From positions 6,683,119 through 6,747,118 of the forward strand of contig OZ024857.1 in NCBI GenBank assembly GCA_964017155.1: a stretch of 64,000 nt of DNA. Reading direction: 5' to 3'. The notes beneath the pieces were generated by a model, which saw nothing but the letters and a program-made list of their open reading frames with translations, was not told where the DNA came from and made no database searches. Position 1 is the stretch's first letter. Every line of letters begins with the position of its first letter. Made by a program: the position numbers and the translations under genes. Shown here piece by piece: positions 23,460-36,600 of the stretch. The stretch comes from Oasisia sp. SBJ-2009 (taxonomy: Eukaryota > Annelida > Polychaeta > Sabellida > Siboglinidae).

Positions 23460-24138
23460 CTAGATAACAGAAAGAGAAAGACAATGTTTAAGGATTACAC
23501 AAATGTCTATAATTTGTATTCATTAAATAAATAATGTAATAGGTGTAATGTGCACCATACATCTCATTGCAATGTGTTATATTAATGATTAAATTGTAAA
23601 CGTTTTAGGCTAAATTGAAATACATAATGTAACATTACTAAATAATGTGGAAATCACAAATACAGTTACACGTAATAAAACATTTAGTTTTTGTATAAAT
23701 GATATTTATGCACATAACTGTATGCATGAATAAGAAGAAAACATTAGTGCAATGTGATGAACAAAATATCATGCATAAATTATTATATATAGAAGAAAAG
23801 GTTCAAGGAAACGTTTTGAATTGGCGATTGTGCAAACCAGCAGTGTCTATATTGCAAAAAGCATGAAACCAGCAGGAATTGAACCCGCTACACATCACGG
23901 AGCCATATTTGGTGCACTTGCAAGGAGTAGTAATATAATGGTAAGTAGCAGTGCAAACTGTACAATAATAAATGCATGGTATAACATGTATATGTTATAA
24001 ATATTTTATATCATGCAATACTCACTTCACAGTGACGTAAAAGTAACAATTATTGTGCGTAGTTATGTCCTTACAGCATGCAGTGGTATGATAAGGAAAC
24101 ATTACTACACACAGCAGAAAAATTTCATGTGTACTCAC

Positions 24139-24302
24139 GTCTCCCATCACCAAGCAAATTACTTCGTCAGTGTGTTTGATTGCGTAGTATGTGGTACTTT
24201 CTGACAATCCAAACACACTGGCTGTCTCGCGTATTGACTCCTGGTTAGCCATGTACCACGAGAAAACGAGTATTTTCTTGCGTACATCCACCGGCTCTTT
24301 GC
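24139..24302 (-). CDS. Harbinger transposase exon 2 (HTH part)
   Basis: 164 bp between an acceptor (TTATTAG) and a GTGAGT donor. It encodes KEPVDVRKKILVFSWYMAN, ESIRETASVFGLSESTTYY and AIKHTDEVICLVMGD, the helix-turn-helix region that precedes the catalytic domain in HARBI1-like proteins. Joining to the exon at 23261 keeps phase and gives a continuous family-like sequence across MGD/CIRWP. Confidence 0.8.
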
Positions 24303-24593
24303 CTAATAAGAAAAAGTGCTTAAAAGTAAGCAAAACAATTATTTATGAACAACGTAAAAATTAGGCGCATAAAACAAACTACAGAGAAGAAAAAAATGTA
24401 TTTTCACAAGTAAAATCCTTTCAATATATCACAAGAATAATTTATTGAAAAACGTACATATTTACTCTTCTACATATACCTATATACATCATAGTCATAT
24501 GATACAAACATTAACACATAAGAATGAAATCATAAATGTCATAATAATAAATGCTGTATTACTAATTAAATAAATCAATATAATAACACATAC

Positions 24594-24615
24594 CTCCACT
24601 ACCTGATGTGGTCAT
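24594..24615 (-). CDS. Harbinger transposase exon 1 (start)
   Basis: Starts at the ATG at 24615 and encodes MTTSGSG before a GTATGT donor. The phase-1 end fits the phase of the exon at 24302, giving Gly-Lys-Glu-Pro at the join. The exon is tiny, so the call depends on this phase match. Confidence 0.55.
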
Positions 24616-24702
24616 ATGCTGGCTCAAATTCCTTACGATTAGGGATTATGAATCAGGTTTCAATCTGAAATTAAGATGAATGGATTAGTTTATGAATAAC
24701 AT

Positions 24703-24704
<2 letters not shown>

Positions 24705-24738
<34 letters not shown>
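24705..24738. repeat. (AT)n microsatellite
   Basis: About 34 bp of AT dinucleotide just upstream of the transposase start. Confidence 0.95.
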
Positions 24739-24739
<1 letters not shown>

Positions 24740-24849
24740 GTGGTAGAAATATTGCAGATAGTTTTCATTATGGCGGTTATAGTAAATACACCAGTTCACT
24801 AGTAATTCTGATGGGTTAATGTTGAATAAATAATTATATATATCTTTAC

Positions 24850-26630
24850 CCAAAAATATTAATTAACACCACAATTTTGTCAACCCCTGTTAAATAACAA
24901 TGCTATGTTAATAAAGAAAATTGTTAATCAATCTGTAATTAAGAACTGAGGATGACTTTCATTAAGAAATTTGTCATCTGCGACAACCGCTCTATTTGAA
25001 GTGTAGTACCACACTACGAGATCCACAGCAGCCTACCATTATAAAATAGCCTTAATCAATTTGGAAACTAACCTTACGTTAACTCCTACGATTAGTTGTT
25101 TTTTTTCGCAAACATGGACCTTCTCCTGTTGTTTCTCTTTTAGTGCCATCGTTTCAGGTGCATTCATGTATATCTGGCTAACACATGAGCTAATCACCTT
25201 TCCTATAAATTTACATGATATGCGTCTATCTCCCATCACCCCTTCGACTTTCCTCCAAGCACTTGTAAGTTGTAACCAAAGCAATTAATCTAGTAGATTT
25301 TCCACTGGATAAATGTCACTTCCTATCGTGAATTTATAAACTGTAACAAGCAACGTTACATGTTGTGAAGTTGAACACCACAAGCCCTATGGTGTTTAAT
25401 TATTGTTTCATCAGAGCAAGTGACAACATGTTGGTATTTGTCATGGTTTTTGTCAGCAGATTTGGAAGATGTAGTCACTGTAGTGAGAGGAATGTGATGG
25501 CCGCATATAGGCGGATATTATGTAGGGACTTGAGGTTCATGTCTCTTTAATAATATATGTCGTGTCTTTTATGATTAGCACTTTGACATCTTCTGTCAGT
25601 CTGTGAATAGTTTCATTGAACTGCAAGCTGCATTGCCATTGGTTAATGAACTAACCCTAACCCCCTCCAATGCAAAATCCTGGCTACGCCACTGTCAAAA
25701 GTACCTTCAGCCTAACCCCAATCCAACCCTAATTCGCCTAAACCTAACACTAAACCACAGAGTTAGCACTAAACCTAAACCGTATTCAACATAAAAGCAA
25801 CAAAAAATGGGCAAGGATTTGTACGTGAGTGGTTAGCAAGTAGCCACTACCGAAGTTCTGAGACGCTGACGAACATCGAACAACAAATCAACGTTAAGAA
25901 TATTGTTTAGTGGCGTAAACAATTCATGTCAACATATTGCAAGATTACCTCTACGACTACGTGCGTATTAATACTGGATCAACAGTGTACATTGATTGGT
26001 CTTAGTGGGCACTATGATCACGCGTTGCATGCACAAGATTCACAAAACATCGTGCGTTGACCATAGCGCCATCTAGCGATTAGTTTTACATTTTTCTTTT
26101 ATTATCTAATAGATGGCGGGCTGATTATTTATAACCAATGACGTTTTAACAACTAATTACTGCGTGTCTGATATTAACCTAATTAAATTTCTCTTATACT
26201 AGCCTCCGTTACCATGGCCATGAAAGGATGAGCAGCCAATAATAGCCATCGTTACAAAATCTTCGGATTGCTAAGAATCGGGTAAATGCAATGACGCGCC
26301 ATACCCAGCGTTTCCAGGTCCGCGGTTTTTCTGCAGAATTTGGTTTGTTTTAGTTAAATTCCAAGTTTTAACACATTTTAAAAAGGTTAATGTACACAAT
26401 GAACAATATTTGCTTATTAGTACAGTTGCTAACGCATGTCTATTTTTATTTTATACGTTATTTGATAAAGTATGAGTTTGCAACAAAGAACGACGCTGGA
26501 GTTTCCCATCTATTTTTACCAACCGACCTCCTGTCAACAAGAGCAAACGATGTCCCAAACAATGTTGCAAATGATGGGTGCACATGTTACCGACGGTAAG
26601 GTATGTGGAAGGTAAAGTCTGCATTTAATT
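24850..26630. other. No recognisable gene
   Basis: AT-rich. Around 25650-25790 there is a cluster of CCTAACCC, ACCCTAAT and CCTAAACC words, like a degenerate telomere-type or simple repeat. Short open frames lack recognisable motifs. Confidence 0.4.
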
Positions 26631-26649
26631 AAAATATATGGGTATGCTA

Positions 26650-27045
26650 TGACCTTTGTTGACAGGTTGGGTGTGCTATGTACAGTTTGTCGTTGCCTTT
26701 GCCTTTTTTTGGGTATGCTGTGTTGACAGGTTGGGTGTGCTATGTTCACAGGTTAGGTGTGCTGTGTTGACAGGTTAATCTTGAGAGTGCTCAATTGATA
26801 GGTTGGATGTGATATGTTGACAGGTTGGGTGTGCTATGTTTACAGTTTGGGTGTGCTATGTTGACAGGTTGGGTGTGCTATGTTGACAGGTTGGGTTTGC
26901 TATGTTGACAGGTTGGGTGTGCTCTATTGATAGGTTGAGTGTGCTCTATTGATAGGTTGGATGTGATATATTGACAGGTTGGGTGTGCTATGTTGATAGG
27001 TTGGGTGTGCTATGTTGACAGTTTGGGTGTGCTATGTTGACAGAC
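26650..27045. repeat. 22-bp minisatellite, about 18 copies
   Basis: Unit GGTTGGGTGTGCTATGTTGACA with substitutions (e.g. CTCTATTGATA) and some longer spacings at the left end. Confidence 0.93.
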
Positions 27046-27245
27046 CTTGGTTTTGCTGGTGTGATGTGCAGAGAAGACCCACACCAGCTCCACTAAGTCG
27101 CCCCAGCAGGTGACGGGGTTCATTTTTAAGGAATACTCACTGGACAATTCAATGTATTTGTTGTTGCTCAGATATGTGTCTTGTTGCTGTACGACTTAAA
27201 TTACCTAAGATGTGTCATGATTTATGTGGTCACCTGAGTACAACC

Positions 27246-27445
27246 AGCAAGTCACCTCACAATTAAAGCCACCTCACAATTAAAGTCACCTCACAATTCA
27301 AGGCACAACACAATTAAAGTCACCTCACAATTGAAGTCACCTCACAATTGAAGTCACCTCACAATTAAAGTCACCTCACAATTGAAATCACCTCACAATT
27401 AAAGTCACATCACAATTAAAGTCCCCTCACAATTAAAGTCATCGC
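27246..27445. repeat. 17-bp minisatellite, about 12 copies
   Basis: Unit CACCTCACAATTAAAGT, with variants such as AATTGAAGT. Confidence 0.93.
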
Positions 27446-27519
27446 GGGACTCAAATAATTTCTGTAACAGTAAATTGTAGGAAATTAGTTTCACTGATAG
27501 GGTATTAAGGTCACATAAT

Positions 27520-27904
27520 AATAATAAGAAGAAGAAGAAGAAGAAGATTTATTTTGCACCTAAATCCTTGGAAACCAAGTTCAGACACACATCAAGGTAA
27601 AAGGTTTATCAGTCTCAGAGTCGATAAATATCCCAGTTGTCAATAGATGGATTGATAAGCCAGAGAGCTGTGGCTGATAGACAAGGTTATAAAAGTACGT
27701 GTTTAAATGACAAAAGAATGGAGCAATATTTTCAACTAACCTACTAGAAAGAAGTATATTCCAAAGAGCAGGAGAACCTACAGAAAACACCCTGGGGACC
27801 ATTTCAATGACGTTGTTAAGAGCACAATCAATTTTGATCCTTAACTGTGATCTTGAATACATAAAAACTGTCAACATCATGACGGGCCAGCGGGACTTTG
27901 TCAC
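27520..27904 (-). mobile_element. 5'-truncated CR1-like LINE end
   Basis: The minus-strand frame 27581-27904 contains PRVFSVGSPALWN and a following hydrophobic segment resembling the extreme C-terminus of CR1-type RT proteins (compare FAVCSAVLWNNLP in the copy at 10866). It is followed by a short 3' UTR ending in (CTT)n and (ATT)n runs, the usual 3' tail. The match is short. Confidence 0.45.
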
Positions 27905-28345
27905 TGGTTGTCATGGAGATGGTGGCCTCGGTAATACAGCAATGGATATTTGTGTTTTGACAACAAATATTGATTTAACAACGCATTTTGTGTAAGGATG
28001 AATATTCCTTAAGAGGTCTTTGTCTTAGTGAAATGGTCCTTTAATTGATCCAATGTTAGTATCACTCTAGGGACAAAAAGTAAATCAGTACTATCAAAGC
28101 TGGACAGGTTTCATACAGAAGTAAGAAGTAATGGATGCGTATAGGAAAGTGGCATAGAATGAGTAAAATGTGTTAATAAAATACATGTTTCAAATCCTTC
28201 GAACACACATCTGTGGCTACACCAACTAAGGGTTATGTGAATAATTGCATATAGATGTGCCATCTGGTGGATTTATACAAACAACACCATATTATCCAAT
28301 AGATGGCGCCACAATTGCATGTCATCCGTGAATGCTCTGTATGGC
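27905..28345. other. No recognisable gene
   Basis: AT-rich unique sequence without supported features. Confidence 0.4.
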
Positions 28346-28480
28346 AATAGGGGTCAGACCACAGTTAGACTTCTGGGTGTAACCCATACGAATGTAGTAC
28401 CTTAATTGTGTCATTTGAGATTTTGAAAAAATATTTTTATGTGAAATGAGTACTGTAGGGCAGGCATACTAGAACTGGAC
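28346..28480. repeat. Dispersed repeat, copy 1
   Basis: About 135 bp with landmarks CACAGTTAGACTTC, ACGAATGTAG and GGGCAGGCATACTA, about 75-80 percent similar by eye to 29975-30110 in the same orientation. Probably two copies of an unclassified interspersed repeat. Confidence 0.75.
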
Positions 28481-29974
28481 ATTGAAATGATCAGTCAAAC
28501 TTACTATTTTCAATATATGTGGTGTGGAATACTCTGGACTGTATGTAGTGAAGAGCAAGATGTCATTTCCATGTTGATGACGATATTTTTGACGATGAAG
28601 GTTCTCTGCATGCTTGGGTCAGATATAATGCTCTTAACTGCAGAGGCCAGGTAGCTCAGCCCTTCTTCTTTTGTGGTTGCAGGTATTGGTATGTTTCAGC
28701 AAGTTGAAAAGGGTTGTACTGTATATTAAGTGTAGTATGTGCACACACACATGCACACTCACTCTGGTTTTGTCTTGTCATCATTTGTCTTGAGTAGCTG
28801 TGTCAGTCGGCATCCATCTGTGTGTAAGGAGGCTCACCAAGTTGTCAAAATTGTTAAGTTCTCTCCTTTTTACCACAGGTATCACTGCTGATATCAAATA
28901 TTCCTTTTTAGGCCTTGTTTTCTGCTTTATCAATGTGTGAAAACAACGTATGTCCTAATTACCCTTTCAATGCCAGTTGTTATAAGCAGTGTGCATATTG
29001 CCAAAGTAACTATCGTTGTCATTGACACAGTATGGTTCCTATATAATATTTTATTCTCTCACACATAAAATGTTATGCCATAAGTTCATGATATGGATGT
29101 TTTTTCTTAAACCACCAACGTTAAGTCTTATTTCCACCACACAGCAGAATGCATCTCGAACGCTTATTTTTGCATCCTTCATTGCACCAAATGCAGACTA
29201 AATCGAATGAAAGTTGTCACTGAATATCATAAAAAAAATTACAAGCGAAGGCCATCTTGTCAGTGTTTTAAAATCCTCATTGAGAGTGCCTGGGTGGTCA
29301 GATTTGTATGAGGGTGGGGTAACTTTATCAGCTATGTATTATTTGCTTAAAGAGATATGTCAGTACTGAATAGACTTGAAAGAGGAATAAGTCAACTGTG
29401 TATCTGTACCACTGACACATGTGTGTCACTAGCTGTCCTCAAAGGAAAGTCCAAGATGCATCAGGATTTATGACAGGCTTACAGGAAGTGTGACTGGGCA
29501 TGCCTTTGAATCTAATATTGGCTTGTAAGCTCTGTTAAGGACAGCAATCATTGTTCCATTGTTCTGAGCAAGTGCACTAATTGGGTGTGTAACAGCATTA
29601 CATTTGACAAGTTGTGTTATCTCACTTTTCTGAAATCCCCATTTTAAAAGTGAAATATGGACATAATTAATATTATGTAGGGTAGGAGTGGCATAACTAT
29701 TTATATATTTTTTATTTCAGTATATGGTAACAACAGACTATGCATGATTTTGTTGCAGATTATATGGTTGACTGTCAGACATATTCTATGTGCATATATA
29801 AGCAAGCTGTCAGTTGCAGTGTGGTCAGCACCATAAAAGATATTTCATTTTTTATACAATATTACCATAAAATAAGGCATGGGTGGCCACTTGTGAAGTG
29901 GATACAAAATGCTAGATATATATGTAGCTCTCAAGAGCCTAAATTCAAGGTTTAAAAAAAAAATATTTCTATTA
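28481..29974. other. No recognisable gene
   Basis: AT-rich unique sequence without supported features. Confidence 0.4.
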
Positions 29975-30110
29975 CGGGTCACAGCACAGTTAGACTTCCT
30001 GGTGTGACTCGTACGAATGTAGCACCTTAATAATTGTGTCATTTCAGATTTTGATAAATTATTATTGATGTGAAGTGAACACTTTAGGGCAGGCATACTA
30101 ATAGATTCAG
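29975..30110. repeat. Dispersed repeat, copy 2
   Basis: Direct copy of the segment at 28346-28480, with the same landmark words in the same order. Confidence 0.75.
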
Positions 30111-30869
30111 TGCTGTGGTGTGTCTGCAGTGTAATGATGCATGCTAGACAGAGTGTAGTTGGCCTAGTGATTATTAGCCATTTGTTTATCACATGACCCT
30201 GCGGATGCTAAAAACATGCTAAATTTGGTCAATATTGACAGGCAGTGCACATGCTTGCATTTTAAGAGCCGGAGTTGTGATTTTGACAGCATTTTAGAGG
30301 ACAGACCTGGTCTGGTGGAGACTTGAAGTGAAAGTCTGGGAGATTTGTCTGTATTCTGGGACACGGTATGATACATTCCCTGACCATTATGGGACAGTTG
30401 ATAGGTGTCTACTACATATATATATATATTATATAATATATATATATACATACATACGCACATGGCTTAGCTCTCACAAATGCCTGTATGTATAGCAATG
30501 CATGTAAGATTGTCAGTATCAAGTGTAGCTGCAATAGTTCTAGCAACAGAAATAGGTAAATTTATACCAACGAAAACGTCATAAATCATGAATGTGATCA
30601 CAAGTTTGATAACTATGTTATGAGATTGAAAATGTTTGAAAGATAACTCAGATTTTACACTGAACATGCAGTGCCACATACTTGCTAAACATAGGCTTGG
30701 GGGAAAGCTTGGTTTCATTTGTTCTCAGACAATACAGATGTGAAAACCACTAACCATACCATGTATTGAACACCCAATCTTCACAGGAGCACTGTCAGTT
30801 ACAACCAACTAATCGAAGGTTCATGAAGATGATTGCAGAACCAACATAAACAAACACAAATATGCAGTT

Positions 30870-31733
30870 TGGCGGTTTATTCAGACAACATCAAACTTTC
30901 CAAGTACATTCCACCTAGAGTCAGGTCTTCACAACTCTCTATGACAGCTGGTCACATGACCCAACAACCAGAAACAAACTCTACCAAAATATCACACTTT
31001 GACATCATCTGACAAATCTAGCCAAGAACAATTTTTTTTATCTGTGCCTGTAAAATACAATAATTTTACACAGATCACAGAGATGTAAACAAACAGACTT
31101 ATACAGACATGCCACAGCTTACAGATTTCCCAGATATACAAGATCTTGGTAAGAATATGGTAAAATCCGGTTTTAATAGGTATTTGCTTCAAATTTTCAA
31201 TTAATGATAATGCACATCTGTCGTGCATTATCACAGAATTATCAATTCAAATGACAAAATAGTTTATTAGCTGCAGTGGTCAGAAACCAAAACTGTTTAA
31301 GATAGATATTTCCAACAAAATGCAGTGGATTTAGTTTGACATGTTTTACACTGCATCACAAATACTATTTGCCAGCTAACCAGTGAAAAATAAATTCGTA
31401 CAGTGTCTAAACAAATTAACCTCTAACCAAGAAAAGTGGCAAGTCTGTAAGTGGCCCCTACAAAATGCAAGCAAACAGTTGTGATGCATTCATCATCCTT
31501 TTTTATAACAACACACTATACCAATTTATATGTAAATGGGCACTTTAGTTGTAAAAATACAATAATGTTTCTGAGTTTTTTCTATACAATTTATATACTA
31601 TTATTATAACAACATATCTATAATGCTTAATCTAAATTTTACATTGGCTGGTTAATAACAACATTCTTATTAGTCAAAATTATATTTAACATGAAAAACA
31701 AGTCAAAGCTTTTCAAAAATGTAAATCTATGAT

Positions 31734-31780
<47 letters not shown>

Positions 31781-33555
31781 TAATCACACAATATAAATAT
31801 TATTATTCAATAATCACACAATAAATATATCACAGTTGTGCTATACAACTCAGAGTATCCACACACCAAAAATATCACAATATATGTGGTGATGCCACAT
31901 TTACAGACAATTCACGATGTTAAACAGTTGACACCGAGTTAAAAGCTGGACAGCTACACCACAGTAGTACAACACTGGTGGATTCAGCAGATAATCTCCA
32001 CATAATCTACAGCCAGGTTACAACACCGGGGAAAGGACGGCCGTCATGATGACAACATTTTGGTACTGGTTGTTTCTGTAGAACCGACCAATTATCTGAA
32101 CTGTTAATACAGAACATCACACTATGGTAGGTTAATAAAACAACACATTGCTTTGGTGTTATCTATTTTAAAACTATCCGTATAATGTAAAAAACTGATA
32201 ACAATCAGGTATCATTGATATAAAGACATCTCTACAAATACATATGTAAATTCTAGCTTTGATTATTTGTTTTAAATAGCTATAATCTACCACAGAGTAA
32301 GCTGGGAGATCAAGTTATCATGTATCAAAACGTTGTAATTGGTTGACAAGCCAAACAACCCGCGGTAGCCATCTACCCTTGCATCTATGGCAACTGCCTG
32401 GTTTGGTCTGTCAGTGCAAAAGTCGGCCAAACATTGTGATGTTAGGCCAAGTAATAAAAGAAACTGTTTATGCCAGACTTATTTTAACATCAAGGGGGAA
32501 CCATATAATTTAATTTAATTTGATTGGGTTTTTTGAAGACATGTTTTCAACCAAGATTTTTCAACAAAACCAATAAATGTCTATTCTCAACAGGAATTAA
32601 TAAAAAGACATGTAAAACGGAAGCACAGAATGAATTAGAAACATGTTTCTTTTTTTATTTGGCCTTGTTCCTGTTCAGCTCAAAGCATGGAACTTACCAG
32701 AGAAAAGTGTGTTCATGGCAGTGTGCCACTCAAAACAACTTCTCTGCAGCATCACAGTGAAATGAGAAACACTCGTATATATTTAATTAAATATTAAAAC
32801 AATATAAATTAAAATGACACACATCCATAATGATGCCATCTGTATCACAGTAGTACTACAAAATACCAAGTGGACCTACTTCTAAAGTGTCACAGTATAT
32901 TAAGTCATGCCATGTAAAGACAAGACATAATAAAGGACAGTGTTAAACCGTTGTCGGTGAGTTGACAGTGGCAGGTGACACTGACAGATTGTGTGTACAC
33001 AATCTGTACACAACCTACATCACAACTGACACACACGTGTACAACTGATCACATCACCCCCGCCACAACTTTCATTTGATGTGTCCATTGTCCACATCTT
33101 TATATCATTCAAATGCACAGTCACCGTGAAGTGACAATTTGTAGATGACAATGGCTTTGTCTATCTACCAACTGTTGGCCCCACTTTGTCAACTGTCCAC
33201 TAGGAATGTATAATCCAGTTGTGGCAGTGGTGGTGTGGTCAGTGGTGGTGTGGTCAGTGGTGGTGTGGTCAGTGGTGGTCAGTGGTGCCCTTTGTTGGGG
33301 AGTGACCAACAGCCATGCTGCGTTTACAGACAACGGGAGGCAAGAACAAAATGACGACACAATGGTAAGGAGCCACTGTTAACATTGATGCCGTCATCAA
33401 CTACAAAGCGTACAAGTGCAGTTGTAGAACAGACAGAATTGCTGACTTGTCTACAACTGTGTGTTACGTGCCTGCAGTGAAAACTACGGTGTGGTCCATG
33501 TCGTTGGTCAGTATCAGTCGTCGTCTTGGGGTTGCCGTTCCATCCGATGTGTCCA
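30870..33555 (-). other. Putative 3' UTR/downstream region of the Cys-rich gene
   Basis: AT-rich sequence downstream of the stop at 33556 with no coding signal. Several minus-strand AATAAA hexamers occur, including one near 30876-30881, so the transcript end cannot be fixed. A 14-bp repeat (GGTGGTGTGGTCAG) occurs at 33222-33285. Confidence 0.3.
31735..31777. repeat. (AT)n microsatellite
   Basis: About 43 bp of AT dinucleotide. Confidence 0.95.
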
Positions 33556-33699
33556 CTACAGCAGCACACTGACAGAGTAGGTGATGAGTGAAGCAATCGC
33601 AATGTTCACTTTCACCCAGAATCCACCATGTAGGAATCCGGGGGCGGAACTCAAGTCATCCTTGTTGCAGTTGTTGGAGTTGCAGCACCGTTCGCACTT
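33556..33699 (-). CDS. Terminal exon: Ly6 C-terminus and GPI-type tail
   Basis: Phase 0 after a TTGCAG acceptor; 47 residues plus TAG. It begins [15 protein letters not shown], the CC-x4-CN signature that closes Ly6/uPAR three-finger domains. After a short Ser/Ala/Pro/Gly stretch it ends in [17 protein letters not shown], a hydrophobic tail with no cytoplasmic residues, as expected of a GPI-attachment signal. Confidence 0.9.
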   Translation of the reverse strand, partial: KCERCCNSNNCNKDDLSSAPGFLHGGFWVKVNIAIASLITYSVSVLL

Positions 33700-36600
33700 C
33701 TGCAATGTGAATGAACCATTGTAGGTTTACTGAACCAGTGTAGGTTGAATGAACCATTGTAGGTTTACTGAACCAGTGTAGGTTGAATGAACCAGATAAG
33801 GTTTAATGAACCAGTGTAGGTTTACTGAACCAGTGTAGGTTTAATGAACCAGCGTAGGTTTAATGAACCAGTGTAGGTTTAATGTATAAAACAAATGTGA
33901 ACATATGCAGTACTGGGGGTTAAAGAGAGATTAAGATGGAAGGAATGTTTGACTTGGCTGGACTGGGAGGGATTGGAGACTGAGAGACCTTTTAACATCA
34001 CACTTGAATGTCTAAAGATGAACAAATCAAAGATGATGATGGAAAATGATACACCAATCACTACATGTCAACACCATTCAGGTAGAGAACGTATAAGCTA
34101 CGTGTACCTGGGACAGCAATACAGCAACAGAGACAAAAACGAAGACAAGGAGATTAAAGGAAGAATCAAGGCCAGATGGACAGCATTCGCCAAGCACCAG
34201 AGGCTGACTACACTCCTCGTGATCTAATTGTGTTTTCAAAGTGATCTACCAGGGTCACCATTGCCTGGTGCTGACGTCAACAGCAGCAGCAACCATTGAC
34301 ACACAAGGATGTTTGCCAGAAAACAATTGTCAATCGCACATTATAACTCCATTCAATATAACTCCATTCAAGTCCAGGGTTGGGTCCAAATTCACATTTT
34401 GATATCAAATACAACTCAGCCAAAACAAATTTAAATACAAATAACTTGCTTTTCCAGATTTCAATTTCAATACAATTACAAATTTCCAATACAAATACAC
34501 TGCCATTTTTATTCAAATATGATTCATGTACATTGCCAACTTTGAAATGTTATTCAAATATGATACGTGGCCCGTGTTTCCATTATAGTTCAAGTGTATC
34601 ATAGTGGGTGGAATGTTGTCCTTGACTTGATTGACTGCTGTAGACTAATTGACAGGCAGGTTTACTAGACTGTCCCTTATCTGTACTACTGTCCCAACTA
34701 GTGGGTAGCTCTTCCCCAGCACTGGAGGAAACCTGGTTTCCTTTGTCTTATCCCAGGATGTTAACACAACAGGTGGCAGGATTCTTTGAAGCTCATTCCC
34801 TAAGAATACCTGCCTTTATGGCTATAGAAAAGGCAAATTTTCTCAGTGCTACCTGCCTACTGTTGACTGTTTTTCACACAATCTGTCTTTACTCCTGTTT
34901 GGTTGGAAATTTTATGTGCATCTGATTGTATTTGCAAATACATTTCAAATATAGACCAAATATTAAATACAAATACATGCCCTTTTATGATTTTAAATAA
35001 AAATTAAAAAAATTCTGTATAACCCTGTTCGAGACTGTCATAACATTCACTGGTCTAGACTGACTTACTTCCTCCGAGGAACTGTTCTGTGTGACACTCC
35101 TACGAGCATATATCTTATGAATTAATTATTTAAGTTATTTAATTTATTTAACTTATATTTTTCATAACTGGTTACCTATGTCTTAATATGTTAGAAATAC
35201 ATATCTCAGTTACTAAGCCTAGCAACTTTTACATTTTAATGTCAATGTAATATCAAATTGACATATATCTACTTTTGTATGCACTTATGAATGGGGTGGT
35301 CCTTAGGATATGGTGCTTTACTACGTGAGTTAGATATTGTGTTTTTATGCAACCTCCAAAGTGCAAAATGTATTTCCACTCTATGAATTGGACAATAAAG
35401 TTATTATTATAAATGGTGGTTATAATAAATAACAATAATAAAGAAGATTGAGCAGTCGTAGCAAATACATACCGTGTCGTCCCCATTTGGCACACATTTA
35501 TCTACGTCGGGAGTGTCACAGGTGGTGTTGGAACACTTGCGACTGTGGGTCTTAACGCCGTCAGCTGTTTCCACCATGTTCGTCTGTCACAAATCACAGG
35601 GGTAAGTAAAGTGGGGCACTGATGCATTGTGGGTACAAGTTCAAATGAAACTACATTTATGTTTGCTTTGCAAAAGAAATACACGAAGATGGCGTGACAT
35701 CTGCTATGTGAAACATTCCCACATACAACTGTCCTTTTAACACTGTGTATTATGTTGTATCAATGAAAACCTTTCAATTTTGACGGAATGTTCAACATCC
35801 ACATTTGAAGACGGGTAGACCTTTCACTAGGATAGGTCAAGAAACTGAAAATATTCCGTTATACAGCAGCCATGCTGTGTGTTTTAATGGAAACAGCAAA
35901 TTGGGCACAAAATATTGAAAACTGTTTTACTCGGTAATGCCATGTGTACAGGAGGCCACACAGACTGCAGTGTACAGGAGGCCACACAGACTGTAGTGTA
36001 CAGGAGGCCACACAGACTGTAGTGTACAGGAGGCCACACAGACTGTAGTGTACAGGAGGCCACACAGACTGTAGTGTACAGGAGGCCACACAGACTGTAG
36101 TGTACAGGAGGCCTCACAGACTGTAGTGTACAGGAGGCCTCACAGACTGTAGTGTACAGGAGGCCTCACAGACTGTAGTGTACAGGAGGCCCCACAGACT
36201 GTAGTGTACAGGAGGCCACACAGACTGTAGTGTACAGGAGGCCACATAGACTGTGGTGTACAGGAGGCCACACAGACTGTAGTGTACAGGGGGCCACACA
36301 GACTGTAGTGTACAGGAGGCCACACAGACTGTAGTGTACAGGAGGCCACACAGACTGTAGTGTACAGGAGTCCACACAGACTGTAGTGTACAGGAGGCCA
36401 CACAGACTGTAGTGTACAGGAGGCCACAGAGACTGTAGTGTACAGGAGGCCACACAGACTGTAGTGTACAGGAGTCCACACAGACTGTAGTGTACAGGCG
36501 GCCACACAGACTGTAGTGTACAGGAGGCCACACAGACTGTAGTGTACAGGAGGCCACACAGACTGTAGTGTACAGGAGGCCACACAGACTGTAGTGTACA

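Noticed and set aside
23860..23935. tRNA-like T-arm (GCGGGTTCAATTCCTGC on the minus strand)
   Set aside because: No matching acceptor stem or D/anticodon arms at the right distances; it may be a chance B-box or a SINE fragment.
25650..25790. Interstitial telomere repeat
   Set aside because: CCCTAA-like words are sparse and irregular, not a tandem TTAGGG array.
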